From NCBI GenBank assembly GCA_037102815.1, contig BTPP01000005.1, forward strand, positions 2,542,001 through 2,606,000: a DNA stretch of 64,000 bases. Direction: 5' to 3'. Both the position numbers and the translations under genes were made by a program. The notes beneath the pieces were generated by a model, which made no database searches, was not told the DNA's origin, and saw only the letters and a program-made list of their open reading frames with translations. Below are positions 1-9,445 of this stretch, piece after piece (position 1 is the stretch's first letter; each line of letters opens with the position of its first letter). This DNA is from Neurospora intermedia. Taxonomy: Eukaryota > Ascomycota > Sordariomycetes > Sordariales > Sordariaceae.

Positions 1-1894
1 CTGGGAAAGAGAACTACCTGTGCCCGAGATCTGGGGTGCCCAAGAGCGTAATGCGACGATCTCTTGGCTAACTGTTTCTGGTTTTGTCGTTGTAGTCGCT
101 GTTGTCGTTGTCAATGTATTGTTTGAGGAGGTGGACGACGACGTGGAGGAGAGAAGAAGGAGGAGGAAAGAGAAGAACGAAAGAACGAAAGAAGAGCAGA
201 TCCCAAAATTTTAGCTTGGATTTGCCCGCAAGACCACCAGTTTGATGACGGTTGTCGCCGAGAAGCGAAGCCAGGGCTGCCGTACCTTCACCCAAACGGC
301 CAAGGAAGCGCCAGAAAACCGGGAGACCTAACTTGACAATCTTAAGATTTGATCATGACCCGACTTAGTGTACTGTTGTGATTCGAGCTAGCCAAAGCAA
401 GAATACGCGGGCTATCGTGGTAGCTGGGGAGGATCGGAACTTGACCCACGCCACGCCAAACCTCGGCAGGCCCAGATTTTGGAATTTCCTCAGGCTTTGG
501 CTAGTATGGATCACTCTTCGAGAAGTTCGATAAGGTTTGGTATCGCTACGTGTATCGGAAGGGCGGTTACGGGCCTGTCAGGCCAGATAGCAGGCTCGCA
601 GTGAACCGGCCATGGCGGTCGAGTATGGGAAGAAAGGTGGTCAAACGCCGTGAACTGATGGAACAGTCCCAGAGTATGATGTTGGGGGGCAGCTGTGGCT
701 AGCCAAGGTGGCATCGAGGTACTGATGGGCCAAGCTGACGAACGAGCGGACGAACAGTGACCAAGATGGTTGATGGTGATTCACTGACTTGCGCCTGTAA
801 GCCTATGAGGAGCGGAAGAGGGAGACATTAGGCATCAAGGGAGATGGATGAAACGGCCGCAGAGCATAGGGATAAGCATACCCAACATATAGCAATGACC
901 CTGGAGGCATTGGCTTATTCAAGCCGTGTGATTCTTGGAGGCTCGGGGCCAGCGACATAGGCATGTGGGTTGACGGTTGAACATCGTCAAGAAAAGAAGT
1001 CGGTACGAATGAAGGTGTACTGAAAGTCAGTACGTTGGATCAGAGCGAGTCAAATGTAGGTAGGTAGTATGAGTGCGGTTGAGAAGAGAGGAATGTCCCC
1101 CCGTCGCCAAGCCAAGTCTAAAATTCCTGAAGATAGAAAGTTAGAGTGGGGTGCTCTTTCCTCCTGTCAAAGCACTGGCCGTGATAAAGTACTGAAGCGA
1201 TTGCGCAACGACTTTTAATACAGAGAAATTTGACCCAACTGTGTGATAATGGGTGGTTTGAGGCTGACAACCTGGGCATATGTGGTTGACAGCTGGAAAA
1301 GTTCTGGGGAGTAAGCAAGCCAGTGGTGTACCATAGTATTCTGTTGGAACCAGAGAGACAGGAACGACTGTCATGGTGGCCTTGAGCGACACGCTACAAG
1401 GCGAAAATACCGAGTGTCCTGGTTGAACGCTTTCGAAATTATACCTGGAAAATCAGCCCGGCCTTAAAAAACATGAAAGAGCACTAACAACCAAAGGGCA
1501 TGCAAGGACGTACCTCAATACGGTAGTAACCATCATTCATTATCTTCGTTAAACCTATAATCGTACAATGGCAAACAGATTCCAGCAAAGATAAGACAGC
1601 TGCTATGTTTCAAGCAGAGGACAAGAGAGGTAAACACGCAAAGCAAAAGACCAAGGGAAACCGACCGCCCGTCATGAAACCCAAAAACCAAATATCCATC
1701 CATAGCTATTCGAAGAGTAGTAGGCCGTTTGTAGATATCAAACTGGAAGTATCCAAAGCCCTTGTACCCAGAGAAGAAAGATGAAAAAAAAAGAGACAGA
1801 CAACAGAAGCAGGAACAACGAAGGAAAAAGTCATTCTACATCCGTATCCATCACGGATTTTGTCAGTAGTGACCGGCACTGCCCCCCCTCAACA
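1..1894. other. Intergenic, no gene seen
   Basis: No reading frame here has coding character: the longest are under 85 codons, overlap each other on the minus strand near 1118-1392, and resemble no family. The right end probably holds the 3' untranslated region of the minus-strand gene that stops at 1895. A gene ending just left of the window cannot be excluded. Confidence 0.5.
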
Positions 1895-2827
1895 TCAACA
1901 CTGATACTGCTGAGCATCCCAGTCTTCCTGCTTGATCCCGCCGGTCTGGTCCTCATGTTCCATCATGGTAGCGTGTACCCGAAGTTGCTCAGCAGCATGC
2001 TGTTCGTTCTGCTGAGAGTCGCCTACACCAAAAGCCATGGCATAGGTATCCAATTCGTATCCCATTCCATAGCTAGCGTAGGCAGGTAAAGTGGACTGCC
2101 AGGGTCCGGTGGGTGTGATGGTGGTGGTGGTGGTGGTGGTGGTGGACGAGCCAGTGGTGAAAGAGAAAGGGGTGTCTGGATGGCCGAGCAGCATCTCGGT
2201 GGGGCATGCCGTGACCGCTGCCCGGGTACAGATGTGAGGTGACGCCGTATGAACATCCGAGTCGCTGCAGGGAGTGAGGAACCGCATGTGCATTCGGGAT
2301 TGTATGTCGGACATGGGCTTGGCCATGGAGGTCGGCGTGGAATATATACGGTCAAGGGGTGACGGTTCGGAAGGTACGAAATCTTTCTCGTCCTTGAGAG
2401 GCGGGGATGGCATCGTCGCGGATGCGGCTCCGCTCTTGGACACTTCATCCTCCTTCTCCATCTCAGCTTTGACTGATTTTTTCTTTGGCTTTTCGCCCAC
2501 CTTCTTCTTGGCCTTTGTAACTCGATTCTCGTCGGTATTCGTACGATTTCTCGGTCGGGGTTCGGTGCCTAGCATGGAGGCTCGGAATCGCGCGTAACGC
2601 ATGCGGGCAGCATGGCCGTTCGATATCTTCTGACAGAGAAACGGGCTGGCGGCTACCTCGTTCCAGTCGATCTGTAGAGGAAATTTCAAGTCAGCCAAAC
2701 AGAGTTCGGACAGCCACCCCAATGGTACGCATAACAGACGCGAGAGGTAGTCACTCACATCCTTCAGAGACTTTTGCTGGAGGATGGCGAACAAGAACCT
2801 CGCCATGGCATTTTCGGTAGCAGACAT
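1895..2827 (-). CDS. Myb/SANT-like nuclear protein, two exons
   Basis: Predicted 281-residue protein. Exon 1 is 2827-2759 and exon 2 is 2671-1895; the intron has a GTGAGT donor, a polypyrimidine CTCTACAG acceptor and phase 0. Residues about 6-55 form a fungal Myb-like module: FLFAIL helix, then the conserved IDWNEVA turn (compare INWTEVA in the gene at 25494), then a basic third helix with ARMRYARFR. A Lys-rich stretch (KAKKKVGEKPKKK) follows and is probably a nuclear signal; the tail is Ser/Thr/Pro-rich with a run of eight Thr. VKAE and IKQE match the SUMO-site consensus. I chose the ATG at 2827 because it lies just before the module; an in-frame ATG at 2962 would add 45 low-complexity residues. 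The 87-base intron is a multiple of three and has no stop, so retention would insert 29 residues inside the module. Molecular role unknown; DNA or chromatin binding is inferred from the fold. Confidence 0.75.
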   Translation of the reverse strand: MSATENAMARFLFAILQQKSLKDVSDYLSRLLCVPLGWLSELCLADLKFPLQIDWNEVAASPFLCQKISNGHAARMRYARFRASMLGTEPRPRNRTNTDENRVTKAKKKVGEKPKKKSVKAEMEKEDEVSKSGAASATMPSPPLKDEKDFVPSEPSPLDRIYSTPTSMAKPMSDIQSRMHMRFLTPCSDSDVHTASPHICTRAAVTACPTEMLLGHPDTPFSFTTGSSTTTTTTTTITPTGPWQSTLPAYASYGMGYELDTYAMAFGVGDSQQNEQHAAEQLRVHATMMEHEDQTGGIKQEDWDAQQYQC

Positions 2828-5290
2828 ATTGGCAATGACCGGACTAGCTTTCTCTTCCTGATGCCTGAGGATGTCGTCTTGGTTTCTGGAAGGTGGTTTC
2901 AAAGCCAGCCAACGGCGAGAAAAGGGAAAGTCTGGGGGAAAGCGAGGAGGGGGCAGCCACAATATGTACTATTAGCCGCTGGGAGTGCTGAGACTTGTTC
3001 AACCATTCAGCAGCAAGGCAGCCTTGGCTTCGGTCAGAATTACCCACTGTAGCCGGTGCGCGGGCGCTGTCGAGGTGTGGGGGCGTGAGTCAAGATAATG
3101 TAACTCGAGTGATAATGGACAGGGTGTTGAGGGTGTGGATGAAGCATGATACTAGTAGACAGGGCTGGCTGTTGGAGGGGAACGAATTTATGTCTGTCTC
3201 ACCAAAACGGTAGGCAAGTCAATACGGGGCGAGGATGGCAGCTGGTCGGAGAGGCAACGTGCGTATTGTGTCACGGTACCAGGCACTACCTCTACAGTAG
3301 TCTACCAAAGAAAGATGTCGGTAGCAAGGAGCAGTATCGTGTACCGGTAGCAACCCGAGGCAGATGGCCTCCTCTCAATCTTCCTTTCCCTGCGAGTAGA
3401 GCACAGCCGGGCAGTGACTCCATGGCCATTGAGATAAAGGAGATTTCGGGGGAAACGGCTGGAATGGGTGCAAGGTGCATGAAAGCCTGTTTGCAAAGGG
3501 CAGCATTGAGTGGTTCAATGGGCAGCAATCAGCGTTGCTAGTAGGTAGGAAATGCTCGGCAGCCGATCCTGACATGGAATCGATGGGGCGCCAGCATCAC
3601 AGATAGGCGAGGCCACTTGGAGGTAGAGGTACCTCTAGGTATTGGTATTGGTATCATTCAGGTAAGGTAAGAGCGAAGATATCGCCTTCCACTAGGCACG
3701 GGCTAACCCACACACCCTCCGGCCCGTTGTCCTGCCAAAGAAGAAATGTTGTTTGCTTTCAACTTTCCCGAATTGGAAACGAGGCGATGCAATGAGAGTG
3801 GGAGAGAGACACGGAAGGGAGACACGACATGGTTGCGAATCAAGTACGACATTCGAAGAAGTAAAAAACAGGAGACAAGGATCAATTGAAAACTAAGGAC
3901 ATGGTGACGCCGCGTCGCCTCGTTTCGATTTTTTGTTCGTTTTTGCTATCCCCCGATCCAAAGTCGCGTATATTGGGTGGTGTTGGTGGGGTTGCAGCGG
4001 ACGGACGCCATGCACGTCGGGAATGAGATCCAGGGACGGCAAGAGTAAAAGGCAGTAAGACAGCGAGACTATAATATGAGTCACTCGACTGCGAGTTGGA
4101 CGAGCTGAGAGCCAAACGAAGAGAAAGGAGTGTCTCTTGATGATTGGTGAGAGAGTTGACTTGTAACCGGGCAGGATAGGAGACTCGAGCGGGAACGGAG
4201 AAAGGCTGATCAACTTAATGGAGGGGGAAGATGGAAGCTGAGATGTTGGAATGGTGGGCACTGCATGGTTGAGAGCTAGGTAGCTGCCAGATGCCTGCTG
4301 GTTAGGTAGGTAGGTAGCTCTGTGTCTATAGATACCTCTACCCCCTCATTGGAGGATGTCGTACCTGATAAAGAAAACCGAACTTACACCGAAGATCTCG
4401 CTCGTAGCTTTTTTGCCATCCTGTTGCCTAAGCAAAGTTGTTTGCAATGAATCCAAAAAACCTCGTCGCAATTAGACCCTATGACTCCAGCGTTATGAAC
4501 TGTTTTCTCCCATCTCGCCGGAAACGGAGAGATAGCAGGCGCAGATAGTTTGAGAGGGTGGTATCAATCAAGGGGGCGATGACAGGAGCCAGAATGAGAT
4601 GAAATGTTTGAGAACTTGGGGCGCGGGACGTTGGAGGTGCTGGAAAATTACGTGGTAACAGCGCGTCGCAATCGGCACTGTGGCTGGTCTTCCGCGCGAT
4701 GCTGGCGCCAAGTCACTTGATCAGGCGATCCACTCACAATTTCTCCAGTCCCCCCTGTCCTGTGTCCTGGACCTTTTTGTCCAATGATCAAAGTCCTTCC
4801 GTGTCTCCCCGTGTCGTGCCTGTGTTTCTGTTCCCGTCCCCTCTTTCCTTGATGCGTGCGAGTATCCGTGCCACAGCGCCAGGCAGAACCAAGTGTCTTG
4901 GAAGCCTGAGGCAACAACAACTTCAGTTCTCTGTGGTCTCTTCCGATGTTAGATATGCACGGACCCCCGCACTTAGACCCATGCTCGACCAATCATCATT
5001 CAAAGCATCGCTACCTCTCCACATAATGTGCACAACATGAACCAATCACGCCATCGGATTACCGGGCTCGGTTGAATGTTGCAGCCGTGGCTGATTTGGT
5101 TTGGGAACGTGGGCAGGACACACTGAAAAGGCCATCCTTCCTTAGCAGACCTTAGCAATTTCGCCATCAACCCTATCTCGTTCGTGGACTCGCACTCGAC
5201 CAATTCATGACTGCTGTCCCGTCCAGCCCATCGCAATTGTTACCACTCGATCGCCTCGCCCGCGCCTCTGCCATCGCGTCCTTAACAGAC
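2828..5290. other. Intergenic between divergent SANT-like genes
   Basis: This 2.4-kb space separates the minus gene starting at 2827 from the plus gene starting at 5291, so it must hold both promoters. Short TAGG repeats are visible near 4302-4318, and an imperfect palindrome of the type GGTACCTCTAGGTA lies near 3629-3642. Open frames here are short and shadow each other on both strands; none resembles a protein family. Confidence 0.5.
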
Positions 5291-6776
5291 ATGAACAAGA
5301 ACTGGAACGACCGGGCCGACAAGGACCTCTTCTTCACCATTCTCAATGTAAAGAACATCGGCGTCATCAGCGGCTCGGAATGGATTACTATCGGCAACAC
5401 CATGCGCGCCATGGGCTACGGCTTTACCAACGAGGGATGCCGGTAAGTGCTTTTGTTGTCGTGTTGTTCGTGTTATCTCCATAACAAACCTCAAGTCAAC
5501 AAGGTGTTTGACTCGCGTGCCAAGTCATCAACTATGTATTGATTACTTTTTGGATCCTGTATTCCTGTTGAATATAGGCATTGATGCTGTCTTCTCTGTC
5601 TTCTTGTCTCTCTCTGTCTCTCTCTGTTGTCTTGTGTTCCTCGTCATCGATCCATCGTCTTTGCCTGTCTGTATGCATCAAGACTGCATAAACATGTCGA
5701 GGTTTCGCCTAGATAAACCAGGTTGACAAGAGGTCATTGTTACTACCCTGATCCATTGTTCATCCCTTAACAATCCTTAACATGATTCCCCATGTTGTTG
5801 GATGGATAAACGTGGATAGACACAATCATTTTGTTCCCTGTCAACTACTCGCCAACATCACCATGACATGCTTTAGCCGGCTTCCTTTGCCGCCAGTGCA
5901 TATCAAGAACTGTGAGCTAACCTACCCACGGCAGACAACACTTCCAAGGTCTTCGCCGTGCCCAGCACAAGAGCGAAGGCGGCGTTGCAACCGCCTCCCC
6001 TGACCCCAACCGGAGGGTAGATCCCACTCTTAACCCAATCACAAGGAGGCCGGGACCTGGACGTGGTCGCCCTAAGAAGCAGCAAAACACGGCCCAGGGG
6101 CAATCGCCCGCCAGCACGGCTTCGGTCTCCGAGACAGGAACCACCGGCCCCAGTGTTACCCCGATCCCTCCCCCGGTTGTTCCTGGTGCTCCCGGTCAGA
6201 GCACCACCGCGATCCCCGTCCCCGTTGTTCCTGGCATGCCCGTTCCGCCCGGTGGTATGCATCCTGCTGCCATGGCCCAGGTTCATGCCCAGGCTCAGGC
6301 CCAGGCCCAAGCCCAAGCCCAAGCCTACGCACAGCAGCAGCATGCCCAGGCTCAACTTCAAGCTCACGCGCAAGCTCAGGCTCATAACCAAGCCCAGGCT
6401 CAGCAGGCCCGCGTCCAGCAAAATGGACGAGGCGGAAACCAGGCTGGCGGTCAAGGGCCGGCTAACCAGGGCGTCCAGGCTCAATCTGGCGGACAGTCGG
6501 CTGATGGAGATGATGTTGCCGTGGACCCTAGCCTCGAGGATGGCGACAACGACGAGCAGCAGCACCCCAACAAGCGACGCAAGATGGAACAGGACCCTCT
6601 GGACGACGCGGCGGTGTTGAATGCCTTGGCCGCCCATAACGACCCAGCATCAACCGCCGCACACTTTGCGCCAGAGTGAGTTGATCTTTACGTTGCCCCT
6701 CCTGTCTAACGCCTCACCTACCTATGCCGTTGCGGCGCTAAGATTTCCTTCAAGCTTCAACTACGAAGAGGCTTAA
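5291..6776 (+). CDS. Myb/SANT-like protein with Ala-Gln repeat, three exons
   Basis: Predicted 304-residue protein from exons 5291-5442, 5935-6675 and 6755-6776. Exon 1 encodes helices 1-2 of a SANT-like module (NWNDRADKDLFF to GYGFTNEGC) and ends in phase 2 at a GTAAGT donor. Exon 2 starts with QHFQGLRR, which completes helix 3, exactly as QHLQKLRR does in the array downstream. Then come RPGPGRGRPKK (AT-hook-like) and Pro/Val-rich segments. An Ala-Gln dipeptide run is encoded at 6278-6420, before an acidic segment and a basic NKRRKM stretch. A GTGAGT donor sits inside the last codons of exon 2; splicing to 6755 gives the tail DFNYEEA, while reading through would stop three bases later. An in-frame ATG at 5207 would add 28 residues; 5291 has the better context and matches the short N-termini of the paralogues. 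Probably nuclear; function unknown. Confidence 0.75.
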
Positions 6777-7188
6777 GGTCCCAACAACCTTGATTGCGGG
6801 CAGGTATGCGGTTAGGGAAGGTGGTCGATGGGCGTTTCTGGTTGTGTTTAATGGGATTCTGTGTTTCGGCTATAGGTATCTGGTCCCGGTCCCCCCCTCC
6901 GAACGTGTCAGGAGGTGGCAGTTGGTGTGTGTTTTAGTTATCGAGCAGGTATCGAGTCCGTTTGCAACGTCGACGATTATATTTCGCCCGCTCCGACTTG
7001 TCTTGCAGGATGATTACGAGCATCACACTTGTAACGAGTATGGCTTCTTCTATGCGTTTCAGGGCCTGAGATATTCGTTTCGGTATAAGTCACCCGTTTT
7101 GTTATCTCTCGTTTCCTATTCGTTGCCTGTGATGAAATGTGATAACAATGTTCTCATAGCGAGTCGCGTTTCCTTCCCCTCTTTCGGG
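6777..7188. other. Intergenic, upstream of the array
   Basis: Space between the stop at 6774-6776 and the TATA-like box of the first array module. One open frame (6790-7200) runs through it without family resemblance and ends in the promoter, so I regard it as chance. Confidence 0.5.
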
Positions 7189-7196
7189 TATATAAT
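7189..7196 (+). promoter_or_regulatory. TATA-like box of array module 1
   Basis: TATATAAT about 200 bases before the ATG at 7393, followed by a C/T-rich leader, as in the other modules. Confidence 0.45.
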
Positions 7197-7392
7197 GTGA
7201 CAACAATCTCAAGCTCTCCCGTCACTCCTCCTCCCCCTCCCCCACATCTTCCACAGTTCATCAACTTCTCGAGATCAACCTCAACTATCTGGTCTTCCTC
7301 TAGCCATCAGCCCATTGCTGCTCACGTTGAACTCAACAAGCCAGTCAACAGAACCCGTATTACGCGCTTCTCGCCCAACAACACTCGTCACA

Positions 7393-7574
7393 ATGTCTAA
7401 TGCCGACGAGATCCCCAAGGAGAGCAAGTGGGGCAACGATGCACACTCAGCTCTCTGCGTAGCTCTCGCCGAGGCCCTGATTGCTGCTGGAAGCAGTCCC
7501 GCGCAGAAGAAAGACCTCATTATGGCCGTCATGAAGGCGTGTGGCCTCGACGGATTTACGTGGGAGAGCATCCG
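7393..7574 (+). CDS. Array module 1: SANT-like first exon
   Basis: This exon encodes 60 codons plus two bases: a short acidic start (MSNADEIPKE), then KWGNDAHSALCVALAEALI (helix 1) and DLIMAVMKACGLDGFTWESI (helix 2 and turn). It stops at CG|GTACGT in phase 2, exactly where the gene at 5291 has its intron. No acceptor followed by a QHLQ-like helix 3 occurs before the next module. The nearest is at 9764; joining there restores a complete module and a 163-residue protein. That would need a 2189-base intron. Reading through the donor stops after three codons (IRYV). The ATG context (CACAATG) is good for a fungal start. Alternatives are a free-standing two-helix peptide or a decayed duplicate. Confidence 0.65.
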
Positions 7575-7611
7575 GTACGTGTGATACGTGTGTTTTTATT
7601 GGGTTTCTAGC

Positions 7612-7617
7612 TATACC
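7612..7617 (+). promoter_or_regulatory. Weak TATA-like element of array module 2
   Basis: CTATACC about 200 bases before the ATG at 7815, followed by a long T/C-rich leader. This is weaker than the boxes at 8053 and 8850. Confidence 0.25.
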
Positions 7618-7814
7618 GCCCGCGTTTTGTCTGCTTGCGTTTTTGTTTTGTTTTGTTTTTCAAAGTTACCGGAAATTGTCTTCCTCTTCCTGCCTGTCCT
7701 TTTCTCCCACCTTCATCACTCCCACAAAACTTCTGCGCTATCTACGCCACAACTACAAACGGTTCAACTTTTTGTCCCACCGCCCAGTCCTTCCTTCCGA
7801 GAAATCATCGCAAA

Positions 7815-7963
7815 ATGCCGCGTTGGGACGAGCAGACCCATATCGATCTGATGGTCGCCCTCTACACGGCCTTGCAACCCAGCATGACCAAGGAAATACA
7901 GGACTTTGTCGTCAAGGCCATGCGATCCAAAGGCCATGAAGACGTCGGATGGGACGCGCTCCG
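7815..7963 (+). CDS. Array module 2: SANT-like first exon
   Basis: This exon has 49 codons plus two bases, starting MPRWDEQTHIDLMVALYTAL and ending in GHEDVGWDAL. The start Trp and the G-x-x-x-x-W pattern near the end align with modules 1, 3, 4, 5 and 6. The donor CG|GTAAGC is phase 2. In the unspliced frame the donor itself makes a stop (CGG TAA), so without splicing the product is a 50-residue two-helix peptide. Joined to 9764 it gives a 152-residue protein whose third helix is QHLQKLRRKE; the intron would be 1800 bases. Its leader and start differ from its neighbours, so this is an old duplication. Confidence 0.65.
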
Positions 7964-8052
7964 GTAAGCTACATGCGGTGAACCGATTTGGTGCTCGGTC
8001 CCTTACCCAGTTTGATGGTCTTGTCTCGCCAAGTGGCTTGCAAACTTGATGC

Positions 8053-8059
8053 TATAAAA
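8053..8059 (+). promoter_or_regulatory. TATA box of array module 3
   Basis: TATAAAA lies 152 bases before the ATG at 8205 and is followed by a C/T-rich leader. It lies inside what would be the intron of modules 1 and 2. Confidence 0.55.
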
Positions 8060-8204
8060 CCCCTCCTTTGTTCCGGTCAGCTGTCTCCGAGTTCTCTCCC
8101 CTTTCCCCCAAACACACAAAGAGCCTGCGTCGTCCTCGCCCTTCTCTCACCCTTCCACGAGAACCTACTTCACATCTACGGAAAGTCCTCACATTGTAAT
8201 CAAA

Positions 8205-8338
8205 ATGCCCAAGTGGGAGGAAATCCGCGACGACCTCTTCCGCGCGTACATTGCCGCAAGTGGTCCAATCACCCCGGAGATGCAGGTTTCGATCGAGGAG
8301 TCCATGAAACCGTATGGTATGAAATGGAATGCCATTAG
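8205..8338 (+). CDS. Array module 3: SANT-like first exon
   Basis: This shortest module has 44 codons plus two bases: MPKWEEIRDDLFRAYIAA for helix 1, then a segment ending YGMKWNAI. The Trp at residue 4 and the final Trp-x-x-Ile match module 1 and module 2. The donor AG|GTATGT is phase 2, and joining to 9764 gives Arg-QHLQKLRRKE and a 147-residue protein with a 1425-base intron. Unlike modules 2, 5 and 6, the frame stays open past the donor into the poly-T tract, giving a long hydrophobic Phe run if not spliced. That read-through product is implausible as a protein and supports a real donor. Confidence 0.6.
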
Positions 8339-8375
8339 GTATGTGATCATTGAAGCAGGCGGGCGTTTTTTCCTT

Positions 8376-8379
<4 letters not shown>

Positions 8380-8411
<32 letters not shown>
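8380..8411 (+). repeat. Poly-T tract
   Basis: About 32 consecutive T, with T/C-rich sequence before it, between module 3 and module 4. It could be a long polypyrimidine element in the putative long introns or a nucleosome-excluding tract of the module 4 promoter. Length is likely to vary between strains. Confidence 0.85.
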
Positions 8412-8413
<2 letters not shown>

Positions 8414-8473
8414 GAACTCGGAGGTACCAGATCCACCCACAGCTGGTCTTGATCCGGCACTGTCTGTTTGTGC

Positions 8474-8479
8474 TATAAG
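8474..8479 (+). promoter_or_regulatory. TATA-like box of array module 4
   Basis: TATAAG lies 142 bases before the ATG at 8616, followed by a C/T-rich leader. Confidence 0.4.
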
Positions 8480-8615
8480 TTCTCTCCTCTTCTGGTCTCA
8501 CTCCTCTCTCCCTCCTTCTCCCCAGCATCCTACACGGTTCATTGGTGCCGGCTCAGCAATTCCATCATCCCATCTCAACACATCCAACACATCCAACATA
8601 TCCAACTCAGTCACC

Positions 8616-8788
8616 ATGTCTTCGCAGCGGTCTGCGCAGCGAAGCTTGACCAGGTGGGATCAAAAGACTCACGAGGACATCATGTTGGCGATGTTTGAGC
8701 ATTTCCGTCCCACGGCAGCTGACATGAAGGAGATCGTTGAGCTCCTTCATGTCCAGAAGGGTCACACCTTCACAGATGGCGCTCTATT
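8616..8788 (+). CDS. Array module 4: SANT-like first exon
   Basis: This exon has 57 codons plus two bases. After a basic start (SSQRSAQRSL) it encodes TRWDQKTHEDIMLAMFEHF (helix 1), KEIVELLHVQKGHTFTDGAL (helix 2 and turn) and ends TT|GTACGT in phase 2. RWDQKTHEDIM is close to RWDEQTHIDLM of module 2, so these two are nearest relatives by eye. Joined to 9764 the junction codon becomes Leu and the protein has 160 residues; the intron would be 975 bases. The ATG context (TCACCATG) is strong. Confidence 0.65.
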
Positions 8789-8849
8789 GTACGTTGAGAC
8801 GAAACCGAGAGGATCTCCACCCTTCGCTTCGTTTGCTTCCCCATGGAGT

Positions 8850-8856
8850 ATAAAGA
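8850..8856 (+). promoter_or_regulatory. TATA box of array module 5
   Basis: TATAAAG lies 172 bases before the ATG at 9022 and is followed by a run of CTCC/CTTC leader sequence. Confidence 0.5.
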
Positions 8857-9021
8857 TCCCTCCTCTCTCCCTCCCTCCTCCTTCCTCGCTCTCACTCTTT
8901 CACATCTCCATCAACACCATCGCAACAGTAGCAACAACACACTACTAGCACAACTACCAACCCCCAGAGCTTTACCTTGTGCTTCCGTTTCGCAAAGAAT
9001 CAAGCTGCTCTCAGCCTCAAG

Positions 9022-9212
9022 ATGGAGGAAGAGGACCACGAAGCACAGTTCTACGTGGCCAAGGCTTCCAAGCCCACCAACTGGGACCACGATGCCCATC
9101 TGACGCTGCTCCAAGCCGTCATGATTGAGGCGCTTCCTTCGAAGCCCCAGTGGGACAGGATCCTGCAGCGCGTTGCTAGAAAAGGCTATACATATACACA
9201 AACTGCAGTGCT
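9022..9212 (+). CDS. Array module 5: SANT-like first exon
   Basis: This exon has 63 codons plus two bases. An acidic start (MEEEDHEAQFY) is followed by TNWDHDAHLTLLQAVMIEAL (helix 1) and WDRILQRVARKGYTYTQTAV (helix 2 and turn). The donor CT|GTAAGA is phase 2 and also spells a stop in the unspliced frame (CTG TAA). Joined to 9764 it reads Leu-QHLQKLRRKE and makes a 166-residue protein with a 551-base intron. The pattern G-Y-x-[FYC]-T near the end is the same as in module 6 and in the gene at 5291. Confidence 0.68.
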
Positions 9213-9445
9213 GTAAGAATCCAAGCCCGTTCTTGCCGCCTTTTCTGCCGCATTCCACCCGGGTGGGCGGTCACCTTATCCTCCCCTTGGCCCCTCTTTT
9301 CATTACTACATGTACATTTTTTTTTTTTTTGCCGGGTTGGGCCACATCTCTTTTCCCTCCCTCGCGCAACTCACTTTCCAACTTACTTCCCACCACCTCC
9401 TACAACAAGCACCATCACGTCTGCTTTCCAGCCTCATCATCCATC

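Noticed and set aside
6790-7200. 136-codon open frame just before the array
   Set aside because: It ends inside the TATA-like region of module 1 and resembles no protein.
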